In this document: one piece after another, positions 11,301-19,372 of the stretch | Layout of the letters: each line of letters starts with the position of its first letter | Numbering within the stretch: position 1 is the stretch's first letter | DNA from: Saprospiraceae bacterium | GTDB taxonomy: Bacteria > Bacteroidota > Bacteroidia > Chitinophagales > Saprospiraceae | Length of the DNA: 64,000 bases | Assembly: GCA_013214355.1 (NCBI GenBank) | Contig: JABSSL010000014.1 | Coordinates: forward strand, 1 to 64,000 | Direction of reading: 5' to 3' | Position numbers and translations under genes: made by a program | The notes under the pieces: model-generated | Seen by the model: only the letters and a program-made list of their open reading frames with translations | Database searches by the model: none | What the model was told of the DNA's origin: nothing

Positions 11301-12566
11301 GAGATGCCAAGTATTGGCACTGGGCGCTGGACATTGTTATCAGATGCACCGGATATTATTATAGCTAATAATACTGCGGCCAGTACAAGTGTTAGTGGTC
11401 TTCTTCGAAGGGAAGAGCCCTATGTATTCAGATGGACTTTGTCTAATGGAGCCTGTGTGAATTACTCAGCGGACGAAGTAGAAATTGCTGTTCGGCAAGG
11501 AGAAGAAGCCGTGGCCGGTGATGACATTCTAGCCTGTGAAGATGAAATCGTAAACCTAGGGGCGACTCCTCCTGGGGAAGTGGGTAGTATTGGTACTTGG
11601 ACGCAGCCTGAGGCACAGAGGATACTAGGAGTGAAAATCGAAGATGATACGATGGCTTCGACCTTGATCACCGGTTTGGAGCCAGATAACATATACATCT
11701 TTACGTGGACCATCAATACCGTTTGCGGGCGAGATAGCTCTGATGTACTGGTAATTATTTCTGATCCGCAGCCGGATGCAGGAATGGATGCCGTGGCTTG
11801 TAACGACGAGGCCATGACTACTCTGGAAGCTATACCTCCGACGCAAGGTAGTGAGGGACATTGGGAAGCACTTAATCCTGCGGCCATAATTGACGATTTT
11901 GACAATCCGCTCACTATGGTGAGTAATCTTAGTGCCGGTGAAAATCAATTTGTCTGGACTATAGATGATGGGTTCTGTGGAGAAGGTTCTAGGGATACGG
12001 TTACTGTTTTATATAAGGAAAACCCAATTGCAAATCCGGACATTATTCCTATCGATTTCCAGAAGGAAGCGGAATTGGGACTTACTGCCAATGATGTTTT
12101 GGTACCCAATACCAGCGTTGATATTGTCGACCCTCCTGAGGAAGGGATGGTAACCATAGATCCATCGGGCATTGTTCGCTATACTCCACCGCCCAACTTC
12201 GTAGGAACTGTGGAATTCACTTATCAATTGTTGAGTGAAGGTTGTGAAGCTCCTACGGCTTTGGTTACTTTGATTGTAGGAGGGGATGCTAGCTGTAAAG
12301 CTCCATCTATCATTACGCCTAATGGCGATGGCATCAACGACGCCTTTATTGTTCCCTGTTTGTTGGATAATCAAACCTTTACATCTAGCCAAGTGATCAT
12401 TTTTAATCGTTGGGGAGATGAAGTTTTTAAGTCTGAAAGTCCGTACCAAAATGACTGGCAGGGCACCTACAGTGGAGAAGATCTGCCTGATGGTACTTAC
12501 TTCTATATCATTAATTATGGAGATGGCCGAGAGCCCGCTAATGGCTTTGTGTTGATCCAACGTTAA
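5394..12566 (+). CDS. giant T9SS type B secreted multidomain adhesin (HYR/Ig-like repeats, CHU_C C-terminus)
   Basis: This 2390-residue protein has a signal peptide (residues 1-~30, VQLLLCLCISCMVVSTADVA). Residues ~50-1160 are HYR-like repeats with recurring CGN, TAxDN and DNxPP phrases and regularly spaced cysteines. Two related extra modules sit at ~630-765 and ~870-1015. Residues ~1167-1950 are Ig/PKD-like repeats, ~1950-2195 three AGxD...G.W...F.WT repeats, and ~2195-2295 a cadherin-like module. From ~2299 (APSIITPNGDGIND) to the end is the gliding motility-associated CHU_C domain, the type B T9SS signal. The protein should be exported to the cell surface, and an adhesion role is likely by analogy with SprB. 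The next gene, a PorP/SprF protein, begins nine bases later, an sprB-sprF-like pairing. The ligand is unknown. Confidence 0.9.
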   Translation: MKNSLRYKVQLLLCLCISCMVVSTADVAARASSDPTKPTPAPHRQMVNPPVFVDDKPDDITISCLADLPPKITLTAEDDTDNSFPKEIVPVDSPDSSSINICTGGVIIRTWTATDMDGNMTSVSQTITIEGDNEGPPMIPLLNMFNDTVACELSKPSGPESAVRYDVWLSTLKLAVGSSFVATTDCSGPDDFTVDAPETFDEDCATLNVLVTLTDDCGNTTQQTITYTTIDTVAPVLVGIPTEETLTLSCDDPIPPFPTVTAMDNCDSSPELNFSETNSQVMDGTCSEYEYSIVRTWMSADNCGNTTIFKQTITIEDDNAPTFTVPDNITIDCTQDPLDLSITGDVTDAMDNCTPTDSVRVFFTDAEEAGSCIYNRTIVRTWRARDLCGNVTGKIQTIIVADMQQPTFSVPADITVDCDQANDLNVTGEPTDVVDNCDPAPAVTFSDVVIDGLCADDRTIRRTWRVADVCGNFTELDQIITINDELAPVFEMEAQDLSISCLDGTDLQTAFTNWIDGRAGATAEDNCSDEGELIWIAVNSGTNNSPSLPAIACPSPSDTLLSQAVDFIVEDLCGNRDTSTAVFSLVDNNPPILLCPDDITINIDGNDCDATVGLVPPQITEECDISSSQVVSLTANATLSSDAAPGEEGETPVNPISLALPITQNLPLNAIADGTLTITLTNVDGEEENEFFNVFGEDGSLLGTTAATNAQCGNSMQQFPIPLGTFNAWAADGVIELELQPNLPADGRFAINAICSPTGMVDAALDIEVEELQGISYSYRIDQGPTVAVSPIATEMVTLETGSHTVTYFVADCAGNVDSCSYNIDVLDNIPPELICPPDIVMSLAADSCQKTVSLPLPAGATDNCSAFGAYQQRLPLDTSSALIPFTLDPNLNEYLADERTFNFNSVAANAIGPATFMLSFQGDFNSTDAFVEVFGEDESLIGQSTVGDATCNAAGTLSIMIPAATFNAWAVDGVVSIRVAPKEINVPPGVSGDGINPCDTDAVTQNGDNDGTSYMFGTLTYSSLTPSYYAEGATTIPLTTMQEPALSPQHVFNLGDTEVFYIIEDASGNPDTCSYMVTIEDTTPPIASCQTIGNLSITPSGLVDEVFDVSDVNLASTDNCSIDTMFITPSQFTCADAGSTVDIILTVRDGAGLESTCATTFGLTLDRPEPLATPNLCGGDTLFLFANPPSPGSQGFLYEWYLDGIFFSADENPVIPNVDASLSGVYEVVVEGITGCRSEGTVLVNIEEITYRPEIATNTSICSSDDIVLGVMDLPPDNDVTYHWYQGMPPNGTLLGSTAEPTFTIAGPHAVGDQDFYLIVEANECTSAPSNVMRIQTVEKPIVELIFADTSICEGESINLGTSTVGPDLSYSWSGPNDFESTEQFPELVALDELDEGFYLLSVSKGGCVSDQVSVELNIRAKPEQPTISSNGPICRDNTLSFSTLSSGASAYHWIQDGNNEFVTTNPSYSVPNADEGDAGTWQLFIVRNGCESDLSNPTQAVVNPRPTAGAAALPNPVCQGGDIVLQGTSDLGGVIFQWNGPGLDMEQTIQDLTLTNASFLDQGSYQLKVTSLAGCADTTSIFVQVLEGISQVDLSYSAPNCFYAPTNVELTALTFPPDDGSYSYAWSGPNNFQFEGSNATIPGATGAQSGTYSVTVTTAEGCSVVENLFVELQDAPERPERPFTQDGITAFCNGDEITLFTTDYNIPGRDVTYFWQKGNLSMVTTEERTLTIDAADLTDDGDYRVYVVIDGCASLESELTNVTVHPIPNIEASSNSPVCRGDNIRLSASSTGGAEYIWSADGFEFSSSIQFPSFSSDNQPSEDGTYKVVSVVNGCPSDTARVEVRVKPRPSVPMISNDGPHCISHPEAVLTLRLSENSLTDGAVYSWFDGFSENPLETPDTNRVFSFTDFTNYTTDGTFPFFVTATLDGCSSTRSDTTFTQLNLIPSSQAFAGIDTSICLGTHRLNAEMPSIGTGRWTLLSDAPDIIIANNTAASTSVSGLLRREEPYVFRWTLSNGACVNYSADEVEIAVRQGEEAVAGDDILACEDEIVNLGATPPGEVGSIGTWTQPEAQRILGVKIEDDTMASTLITGLEPDNIYIFTWTINTVCGRDSSDVLVIISDPQPDAGMDAVACNDEAMTTLEAIPPTQGSEGHWEALNPAAIIDDFDNPLTMVSNLSAGENQFVWTIDDGFCGEGSRDTVTVLYKENPIANPDIIPIDFQKEAELGLTANDVLVPNTSVDIVDPPEEGMVTIDPSGIVRYTPPPNFVGTVEFTYQLLSEGCEAPTALVTLIVGGDASCKAPSIITPNGDGINDAFIVPCLLDNQTFTSSQVIIFNRWGDEVFKSESPYQNDWQGTYSGEDLPDGTYFYIINYGDGREPANGFVLIQR

Positions 12567-12575
12567 TGTAACCCT

Positions 12576-13541
12576 ATGAATCCTTACAAAATGAAGAAAC
12601 TATACCTTTTACTCGCCTGTATCAGCCTCGCTCTAGTTCTTGAGGCTCAACAAGAAGAGCATTTTTCTCAGTTTATGTATCATAAAATGGGCCTTAATCC
12701 TGCCTATGCGGGGAACCAGGATGGTGCGTGTATAACCGCCTTAACGCGCAATCAGTGGTTAGGGCTGGATGGTGCTCCTGAAACACAACTAATATCTTTC
12801 AACACCCCTATGTGGGGAAAGCGCCTTGGAGTTGGGGCTACCGTGCACCGGCAGACGATCGGGGTATCGGAAATGTTGACGACAGAAACAGCCTATGCCT
12901 ATCGGCCAAACTTGGGACCTGGAACCTTGAGCATTGGAATTATGGCTTCGGTTAGGTTCCTACGGATCAATTATAGCCAAACCGAGGCGATCCAGTCCAA
13001 GGATATAGATACCGCTATACCACCAGACTTACAAAGTAAGTTTATTCCCAATTTCGGTGCAGGTATTTACTATAGCAGTAAACGCTTCTATTTAGGGGTT
13101 TCAGTTCCTCGCTTATTAGAAAATAATATCGATTTGGCCGATGGAGATGTCACTATTTCCAGAGAAGCACGTCATATCTATGGAATGGCTGGCTTATTAT
13201 TTGATTGGGGCGATAATCTGCAAGTTCAACCACAAGTATTGTTGAAGTATGTAGACGGCACACCATTTGATGGAGACGTAAATGTAAATTTCATCTTCAA
13301 TAATAAGGTGACAGCCGGATTAGGTTATCGCTTGGGAGGTTCTATCAGCAGTGGTATTGGCGAATCAGCCATAGTGATATTTGGCGCTCAGGTAACAGAA
13401 AGTCTTCTACTGGGAATTTCCTATGATGCAACGCTTTCGGAACTTAGATCGTATAACAGTGGAAGTATAGAAGCTGTAGTTCGCTATTGTATTGGTGGCC
13501 GGTCTGAAGGAGAGCGTTTTGTTAGTCCAAGGTTCTTCTAA
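12576..13541 (+). CDS. PorP/SprF family type IX secretion outer-membrane protein
   Basis: A signal peptide (LYLLLACISLALVLEAQ) is followed by the family's hallmark opening (HFSQFMYHKMGLNPAYAG) and the RNQWLGLDGAP segment, then barrel-like strands through residue 321 that end in a C-terminal phenylalanine pair. PorP/SprF proteins are outer-membrane partners needed for export or surface display of type B T9SS cargo such as SprB. It starts nine bases after the adhesin gene, so the two are surely cotranscribed and probably dedicated to each other. The first ATG is used here; a second ATG 15 bases on, just before the KKLYLLL segment, is an equally good start. Confidence 0.93.
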   Translation: MNPYKMKKLYLLLACISLALVLEAQQEEHFSQFMYHKMGLNPAYAGNQDGACITALTRNQWLGLDGAPETQLISFNTPMWGKRLGVGATVHRQTIGVSEMLTTETAYAYRPNLGPGTLSIGIMASVRFLRINYSQTEAIQSKDIDTAIPPDLQSKFIPNFGAGIYYSSKRFYLGVSVPRLLENNIDLADGDVTISREARHIYGMAGLLFDWGDNLQVQPQVLLKYVDGTPFDGDVNVNFIFNNKVTAGLGYRLGGSISSGIGESAIVIFGAQVTESLLLGISYDATLSELRSYNSGSIEAVVRYCIGGRSEGERFVSPRFF

Positions 13542-13804
13542 GTTTCAGCTAAACAACCAATCTAAATTAGCATTTGTAAGCGGCAGCTGTCTATACGGGT
13601 ACTGTGTACGGAAAATATTGATCAACGAGTAAGACTGCACCAACACTACATCATAGATACTCCTTTGTAAGTGTTTGGACACGTTAATAGCAACTGATAT
13701 CGTTCTGATAGAGATTGTCCACGAACAGCTAGTAATCTGTTTCTCCTTTGGTGGACGCACCTATGACCTACAACACTTTTACCTATTTAACCAATTGGAT
13801 CAAA

Positions 13805-15847
13805 ATGACATCTAAGTTCTTCTACCCGCTTATCGTGCTTATTTGCTTGCCCTTAATTCTACCTGCTCAGCGTAAGAACAAAAAATTTGAGGCGCTGTAC
13901 GGACGAGAGGATTACCGAAAAGATATTAGATTGAGTAATGCCAGCAACATCAATACTGGGGGAATGGAGTTTTCTCCCGTGTTGTATGGAAATGGTATTG
14001 TATACGTCTCTCGCCGCAAGAACGGTCCGATCGATGAGAATACAGGCCAAACTTTCTATGAGTTATTTTATGCTGAATTAGATCCCAATGGACAGCCGAT
14101 AAAAGGACAAAACTTTTCAGTTGAAATCAATTCTCATTTACATGAGGGGCCGGTTTCTTTCAATCGTCAAGGAAATGAGATTTTCTTTACTAGGAGTAAT
14201 CAACGCTTAGGGCTTAGTAAAGCAGACAAGAAGGGGCGTGTGCGCTTGAAGATATACAAAGCCAATAAAGGATATTTTGATTGGGAGGACATTGAGGAAT
14301 TACCCTTTAACGACAATAGTTACTCCTGTCTGCACCCAGCCTTATCAGCTGATGGTAAGCGACTTTTCTTTGCGTCTGATAAGCCAGGAGGCTTTGGAGG
14401 CATGGATATCTACTTTGTAGAAAGGACTAGTCGTGGGTGGTCTGCACCCATCAACTTGGGACCAGAAATCAATACCCCGAAAAATGAGGTTTTTCCGTTT
14501 TCTCACGAGAGTGGAACGCTGTTTTTCTCCTCCGACGGGCATGAGGGCCTAGGGGGACTTGATTTGTTTATGATTGATTTGAGTGATCGGAAATGGGGTA
14601 GAGTAATCAATCTGGGGCTCCCCTTTAATTCTGAAAAAGATGATTTAGGCCTAGTCTTGCGATCGGATGGGACTCGAGGATATTTCACCTCCAATCGAGA
14701 ACGAGATAATCGAGGGCAGGATGATATCTATCTTTTTGATGCACCCAATGGACTAAAAGGTATTGAATTGCCAGAGATCAACAACACCTTGGTATCGGTA
14801 TATGATGTAGAATCTAGTCGACGAATTTTGGGTGCGGGATTGCGGGTCTATCCGCTTTCGAAGGATGGCATGGCAGATAATGATGAATTGTATAATTTGG
14901 AGATGTTGCCCAATGAGAAAGGGGAAGTATCTCTGACCTTTGTCCGCAAGAAGGATGAAGAGTTAGCAGATCCACAGTATGTGACTAATCGCAATGGGGA
15001 AGTGGTGGTGCCATTTGAAGTAGCTAAATCTTTCCTAGTCATTGTGACCAAACGCGGATATAAAACGAAGGAGATCAAATTTACCTCGACAGATCAGTTA
15101 CCCGTTCGCCCTCTTGAGGTCTTAATGGAGCCCAATAACTGCTTGACGCTCGCTGGCGATGTGATTGTAGATGGATATAATGTACCGGTGACGAATGCCC
15201 GAGTTCAGATCAAGAATGAATGTACGGGAGAAGTCTCCATTACCAATACGGATATTGAAGGTAAGTTTGAGCACTGTCTGGAGATTGGATGTAATTTCGG
15301 AATCCGAGTGATAAAGGAAGGATATGAAGAGGGTTGGAGCTCTGTTTCTACGGAAGGAATTAGAGGGAATAGATACATCGCTGCAGAAATCAGTATGAAA
15401 GTGAAATCACTTGATTTGCTCAAAGAACCTATCTCCGTCGGTACCGTGATTGTGTTGGACAACATCTATTATGATTTCAATAAATCGGCCATCCGATCAG
15501 GAGAAGCTAGGGACCTGAAAGCCTTGGCTAAATTGATGAAACGCTATCCCAGTATGGAGATTGAGCTAGGAGCGCATACGGATAGCCGAGGAGAAAACGA
15601 TTACAACTTAAAGCTGTCTCTGAAACGTGCGGAATCAGCAAAAGAATTTTTGCTTCGGCAAGGGGTGAAATCTCATCGGATTCAAGTATTTGGGTATGGG
15701 GAAGCTTACCCAAGAAACCACTGCTCTGATGGGGTACAATGCGCTGAAGCGGAGCATAGTTTCAATCGAAGAACAGAGGTGAAAGTGACCAAGATAGATG
15801 AGAGTGTTCGCCTAGAATTTAAGGGATCTGACGGTCGTAGGAATTAG
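13805..15847 (+). CDS. PD40-repeat / OmpA-domain outer-membrane protein (PorE-like)
   Basis: The protein is about 680 residues. A signal peptide (FFYPLIVLICLPLILPAQ) precedes PD40/WD40-like beta-propeller repeats (~30-330), recognisable by ALSADGKRLFFASDKPGG and related blades. Next comes a carboxypeptidase-regulatory-like beta sandwich (~450-545), then an OmpA C-terminal peptidoglycan-binding domain (~555-665) with YYDFNKSAIR, GAHTDSRG and NRRTEV. P. gingivalis PorE combines the same domains and binds peptidoglycan to stabilise T9SS; the N-terminal TPR of PorE is not evident here. Being third in the adhesin-PorP block supports a role in anchoring that apparatus. The frame is open 57 bases upstream, but the ATG chosen sits right before the signal peptide. 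Confidence 0.87.
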   Translation: MTSKFFYPLIVLICLPLILPAQRKNKKFEALYGREDYRKDIRLSNASNINTGGMEFSPVLYGNGIVYVSRRKNGPIDENTGQTFYELFYAELDPNGQPIKGQNFSVEINSHLHEGPVSFNRQGNEIFFTRSNQRLGLSKADKKGRVRLKIYKANKGYFDWEDIEELPFNDNSYSCLHPALSADGKRLFFASDKPGGFGGMDIYFVERTSRGWSAPINLGPEINTPKNEVFPFSHESGTLFFSSDGHEGLGGLDLFMIDLSDRKWGRVINLGLPFNSEKDDLGLVLRSDGTRGYFTSNRERDNRGQDDIYLFDAPNGLKGIELPEINNTLVSVYDVESSRRILGAGLRVYPLSKDGMADNDELYNLEMLPNEKGEVSLTFVRKKDEELADPQYVTNRNGEVVVPFEVAKSFLVIVTKRGYKTKEIKFTSTDQLPVRPLEVLMEPNNCLTLAGDVIVDGYNVPVTNARVQIKNECTGEVSITNTDIEGKFEHCLEIGCNFGIRVIKEGYEEGWSSVSTEGIRGNRYIAAEISMKVKSLDLLKEPISVGTVIVLDNIYYDFNKSAIRSGEARDLKALAKLMKRYPSMEIELGAHTDSRGENDYNLKLSLKRAESAKEFLLRQGVKSHRIQVFGYGEAYPRNHCSDGVQCAEAEHSFNRRTEVKVTKIDESVRLEFKGSDGRRN

Positions 15848-15909
15848 TCCATGCACTTAGAAGATTTTAGATTTTTATAAGCATATTTTTTCATTAAAAC
15901 TTGAACAAG

Positions 15910-16110
15910 ATGGCAATCATGAAAGTTATCGAAGTCCTAGCAGAATCAGAAAAGAGCTGGGAAGATGCTACGAGGAACGCAATCAAAAAAGCATCAGAGT
16001 CTGTAAAGCATATTCGTTCAGCATTTGTACAGAGTCACAGTGTGACGGTCGATGATGGAGATGTATCTAAGTTTCGAGTGAATGTTAAGATCACTTTTGA
16101 AGTGAAGTAA
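15910..16110 (+). CDS. dodecin family flavin-binding protein
   Basis: The 66-residue product shows the dodecin pattern: a first strand (VIEVLAES), the flavin-stacking tryptophan in KSWEDATRNAIKKAS, a helix, and two antiparallel strands (SHSVTVDDG and KFRVNVKITFEVK). Dodecins assemble into hollow dodecamers that store flavins or other cofactors and protect the cell from their photochemistry. The open frame includes an upstream TTG, but the ATG at MAIMKVIE (or nine bases later) fits the usual length of 66-71 residues. It stands alone, 60 bases after the OmpA-type gene. Confidence 0.93.
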   Translation: MAIMKVIEVLAESEKSWEDATRNAIKKASESVKHIRSAFVQSHSVTVDDGDVSKFRVNVKITFEVK

Positions 16111-16275
16111 CAAAATTCCTCCCCGTGGGCTTTTGTATCAGTATGCATTAACATGGATAACCGCAGGAGCATTGAAAACGAAAAATTATCATCGGCCGAC
16201 TTAGGTGCCACCTTGGGCGGTTGATAGGAACTTTGCAGTCCTACTTTTATAAAAGTCCACTTATTTTGGAAAGGT

Positions 16276-17298
16276 ATGAAAATCTATTTTCGAGATACCA
16301 TCAATTTCATATCGAAGCTTACCTTCAATCGCTTTTGGAATACGCTCTTAGTTACGACCTCCTTCTATATTAGTCGGTGGTTGAAAAAGCCTATTCAATG
16401 GGGGCAACCCTTCACGATTTCTATTGAACCCACCACGGCCTGCAATTTAGGGTGCCCAGAATGCCCTAGTGGACTCAAGGCCTTTTCCCGACCTACGGGG
16501 AACCTTCGGACAGACTTTTTTCGGAAGACTATAGATGAACTGCACGAGCATTTATTATATCTCATTTTCTACTTCCAAGGTGAACCTTATATCAACCCGA
16601 ATTTTTTGGACATGGTGAGGTATGCTCATGACCGCAAGATCTACACCATAACATCCACTAATGGGCATTTCCTAAATGAAAAGAATGCAGAAGCTACGAT
16701 TAGGTCTGGTTTAGATCGATTGATCATTTCTGTGGATGGAACTACGCAAGAAGTTTATCAGCAATACCGGCGCCAAGGAAAGCTGGAAGTAGTATTGCAA
16801 GGGGCCAGAAATATTGTAAAGTGGAAAGAAAAGCTTCAATCAAGCACTCCTCATATTATTTTTCAATTCCTAGTCGTAAAACCAAACGAGCATCAAATTG
16901 AGGAGGTGTATCGTTTGGCCGATGAAATTGGAGTGGATGAGGTCAAGTTGAAAACAGCTCAAGTTTACGATTATGAATTTGGCAATGATCTAATTCCCTC
17001 GATAGATAAGTACGCACGCTACCGACAAGGAAAAGATGGGCGCTACACCATTAAGAATCAATTGCTAAATCATTGCTGGAAATTGTGGCACTCTTGTGTT
17101 ATCACCTGGGATGGGATGGTGGTGCCTTGTTGTTTCGATAAGGATGCCATACATCGACTAGGAGACCTCAAGGAAGATGCCTTCAAAAGTGTCTGGCAGG
17201 GACCAGCCTATCAACAATTTCGAGAACAGATTTTCCAGGGACGTGATCAGATTGATATCTGCACCAATTGCACGGAAGGGTGTAAGGTTTGGCATTAG
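16276..17298 (+). CDS. radical SAM / SPASM domain protein
   Basis: The 340-residue protein has the radical SAM signature CNLGCPEC (C-x3-C-x2-C) at about residues 56-63, which binds a 4Fe-4S cluster and S-adenosylmethionine. The TIM-barrel strands follow (LIFYFQGEPYINP, TITSTNGHFL, LIISVDGTTQEVY). Its C-terminal third has SPASM-type cysteines: CWKLWHSC, VVPCCFDKD and CTNCTEGC, which would hold one or two further clusters. SPASM enzymes modify peptides or small molecules; no precursor peptide gene is seen nearby, so the substrate is unknown. The N-terminal ~45 residues are basic and hydrophobic. It is the last gene before the putative replication origin. Confidence 0.9.
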   Translation: MKIYFRDTINFISKLTFNRFWNTLLVTTSFYISRWLKKPIQWGQPFTISIEPTTACNLGCPECPSGLKAFSRPTGNLRTDFFRKTIDELHEHLLYLIFYFQGEPYINPNFLDMVRYAHDRKIYTITSTNGHFLNEKNAEATIRSGLDRLIISVDGTTQEVYQQYRRQGKLEVVLQGARNIVKWKEKLQSSTPHIIFQFLVVKPNEHQIEEVYRLADEIGVDEVKLKTAQVYDYEFGNDLIPSIDKYARYRQGKDGRYTIKNQLLNHCWKLWHSCVITWDGMVVPCCFDKDAIHRLGDLKEDAFKSVWQGPAYQQFREQIFQGRDQIDICTNCTEGCKVWH

Positions 17299-17618
17299 CC
17301 CTTTCACGTTTAGCATTTGTGAATGTTTTTCTCTTTTTTATCCAATTTTTTCATTTTTCCCTGAATTGATCAGTAAGCATAGGTAAAGTTTTATTTCGTA
17401 CTAACAACTCTTCCTACTAGCTGCTTTAGGTTCTTTATGTTTTACTTCAAATTCATAATCAGTACCTTATATATAGCAGTTTTATTTTTTCCTTGTGAGT
17501 TGTTCACATTACCCTCAATTAACATTGCACGAAGAAAAATTTTACTAACAATTAATATGAGAGGTGTATTTGGAGCTTTTTACAGCTTTTTGCCAAAGAA
17601 AATCCTTCCGTTTGTTGA
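17299..17618. other. AT-rich gene-free stretch next to the DnaA-box cluster
   Basis: About 320 bases follow the radical SAM gene without a credible coding region. The stretch is rich in T-runs and A/T (for example around 17320-17350 and 17450-17560), as expected of a DNA unwinding element beside an origin. The overlapping 68-codon plus-strand frame has no codon bias or recognisable motif. Confidence 0.4.
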
Positions 17619-17750
17619 TTGTCCACAATTGAAGCAGCCTTAAACACCTTACATCTAGTATTAATCTTACGTGCTCAAAAAAAAGTTTTCCACATGTTTT
17701 CCACAAACAGATGTGGATAGTAGAGAGCGTTTTCCACATCGTTTTCCACA
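17619..17750. other. candidate chromosomal replication origin (DnaA-box cluster)
   Basis: Within 132 bases there are four identical TTTTCCACA boxes in the same orientation at 17686-17694, 17697-17705, 17730-17738 and 17742-17750. There is also an inverted TGTGGATAG box (CTATCCACA) at 17712-17720 and a TTGTCCACA at 17619-17627. These differ from the DnaA consensus TTATCCACA by one base in most cases. The boxes form two close pairs spaced 11 and 12 bases apart, and the region has no gene for about 1 kb and AT-rich flanks. That arrangement is what an oriC looks like. dnaA is not adjacent, which is usual in Bacteroidota. A DnaA titration or regulatory site is the main alternative. Confidence 0.6.
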
Positions 17751-18340
17751 AGTGACTGATAAAGATGCGAGTAAGAACAGTAGAGAACTGTAAAAAAAGC
17801 CGCCAATTAGGCACTTTTTGATCCTAATTATTTGTGTCTTATAGAAAAAAGTGCGACCTTTGTACTCACGGCAATACTTTGCCCGATAGTTTCATCCCAT
17901 GCTACTATAAACCTCCAAGTGAACGTTAAATAAGACGTCCAAACGAGATTCTGAAAAACCACTATTACTGATCAAATAGGTCTCATTTTACAGGAGATCT
18001 AGTCTTGATTCTTAACAGCCAACCCTATACCAAATGCCCCGATCTCTCCTGTGGAGCAATCCATTGACTCAAGATAGGGGGGCATGGTAAAATAGTTGAA
18101 CACTACTGGTTGATGCCCTTGGGTGTCAACAATAAAGAGCTACGGCATATAACGAGAAAACTACATTGTCCACATCAAGAAATCTTCTTGGTGGATCTAT
18201 CAGTTCTCGATGTTAGTTGTATAAAAATTGAGAGGCGACCAGCGCATAGCCATGTTCGCGCAGAACGTGACTGGTCGAATTGTGAATATAAATGAAGCTA
18301 TGAACAATTATTCGGTTCCCAATTACAAAACGGCAGCGCA
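17751..18340. other. gene-free stretch downstream of the DnaA-box cluster
   Basis: About 590 bases carry no convincing coding region. One more TTGTCCACA box lies at 18166-18174. A long-range inverted repeat, ATGCCCC near 18039 with GGGGCAT near 18078, could form a hairpin with a ~30-base loop. A plus-strand 61-codon frame (18110-18295) lacks protein-like composition. Confidence 0.4.
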
Positions 18341-19372
18341 ATGATTTTTTACAAAAGTATTTTTTCGGGTAGGCTAGATTTCGGCACCCCTCGCAGTTTC
18401 CAGCAGGTAATCAAGATGTTTGAGCATCGAAAAGAGAATTACTATAAGTCTGAAGTCATTTTCGAAATTGAAGACATCTTTTCGGAAGAGGATTCTTCAT
18501 TAAACATTCCACGCCATATTGGCCAAGTGCAAGATAAGTATTGGCGTAATACGGTAAACTTATTAAAGAATATCTCTCAATATGCCGTTTCTGGTGATCT
18601 TAATGCTTGGTTGTTAGAGGATGGGAAGATTTTGCGCGAAGCCAGAATTGAACCGGAAAGTGACAAATCTGCCGTAAGAGCTTTTTTACAAGGAAGGGAA
18701 CTGATCAATGAAAATGGAAAGGAAACCGAAGCAAAAGCTGCTTTAAGCCGTGCCATCGAAAAGTTCGAACGCCACTCGACTGCCTACGAACGTCGCGGTT
18801 ATGTAAACTATAGATTGCGCAATTATGCTGATGCTCTCTATGACTACAGTAAGAGTATAGATATCAATCCTCGCAATGCGGAAGCTTATTTTGGACGTGC
18901 GTTTGTCCATATTGCGAATGACGAACTTCAGCAAGCCATCGAAGATCTACAGGGAGCCTTGAAAGTATCTATTCCTTTGCAGCCGGTGTATTGGAAGATC
19001 CGAAGAAGAAAAGCAGAATGCCACTTTAAGTTAAATGAAACAGAGGAGGGAATTAAGGACTTGAAGTTGTTTGCCAGACGCAAATTCACTCCAGACAATC
19101 CTAACTTCCAGTGGAGAAGAAAAGTCTTGTTTGATTTAGGGAATGCTTATTTGTCAATTCAGGACTTTGAAGCCGCTCGCGAGGCCTTTGCGAATAGCTT
19201 GGAAATGCCAATTGGAAGAGCTGAAATTTCAGACTCAGAATTACTCTTGTTTAGAGGGATGGCCGCTCAGAAGGCAGGCTCAGGGAGTTTCGTGGAGGAT
19301 TGGAAGGAAGCTGCAGCCAAAGGGTCTGTAAGAGCTTCTGAACTATTGGATGCGGTTGCTGTCGCTTCTTAG
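18341..19372 (+). CDS. TPR-repeat protein, unknown function
   Basis: This 343-residue soluble protein has a helical N-terminal part (~1-100, with an acidic segment IEDIFSEEDSS) and tetratricopeptide repeats from ~105 to 320. The clearest repeats are ALSRAIEKFERHSTAYERRG, NYADALYDYSKSIDINPRN and ELQQAIEDLQGALKV. There is no signal peptide, so it should act in the cytosol, probably as a protein-interaction scaffold. It is the first gene after the candidate origin. Its last 30 bases overlap the 3' end of the convergent lipoprotein gene on the other strand, an unusual but small tail-to-tail overlap. No specific family was recognised. Confidence 0.8.
   Translation: MIFYKSIFSGRLDFGTPRSFQQVIKMFEHRKENYYKSEVIFEIEDIFSEEDSSLNIPRHIGQVQDKYWRNTVNLLKNISQYAVSGDLNAWLLEDGKILREARIEPESDKSAVRAFLQGRELINENGKETEAKAALSRAIEKFERHSTAYERRGYVNYRLRNYADALYDYSKSIDINPRNAEAYFGRAFVHIANDELQQAIEDLQGALKVSIPLQPVYWKIRRRKAECHFKLNETEEGIKDLKLFARRKFTPDNPNFQWRRKVLFDLGNAYLSIQDFEAAREAFANSLEMPIGRAEISDSELLLFRGMAAQKAGSGSFVEDWKEAAAKGSVRASELLDAVAVAS

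Noticed and set aside
5586-12560. Many antisense and alternate frames of 60-183 codons within the adhesin gene
   Set aside because: All are shadows of the strongly supported 2390-codon frame.
13545-13760. 71-codon minus-strand frame between the PorP and OmpA genes
   Set aside because: No protein-like pattern, and it runs antisense into the leader of the OmpA gene.
17437-17814. Open frames of 68 (plus) and 89 (minus) codons across the DnaA-box cluster
   Set aside because: The minus frame's repeated Trp-Lys-Thr units simply translate the TTTTCCACA boxes; neither frame has coding character.
18110-18295. 61-codon plus-strand frame beyond the origin candidate
   Set aside because: No recognisable motif, codon use unlike neighbours, interrupted by DnaA-box-like sequence.
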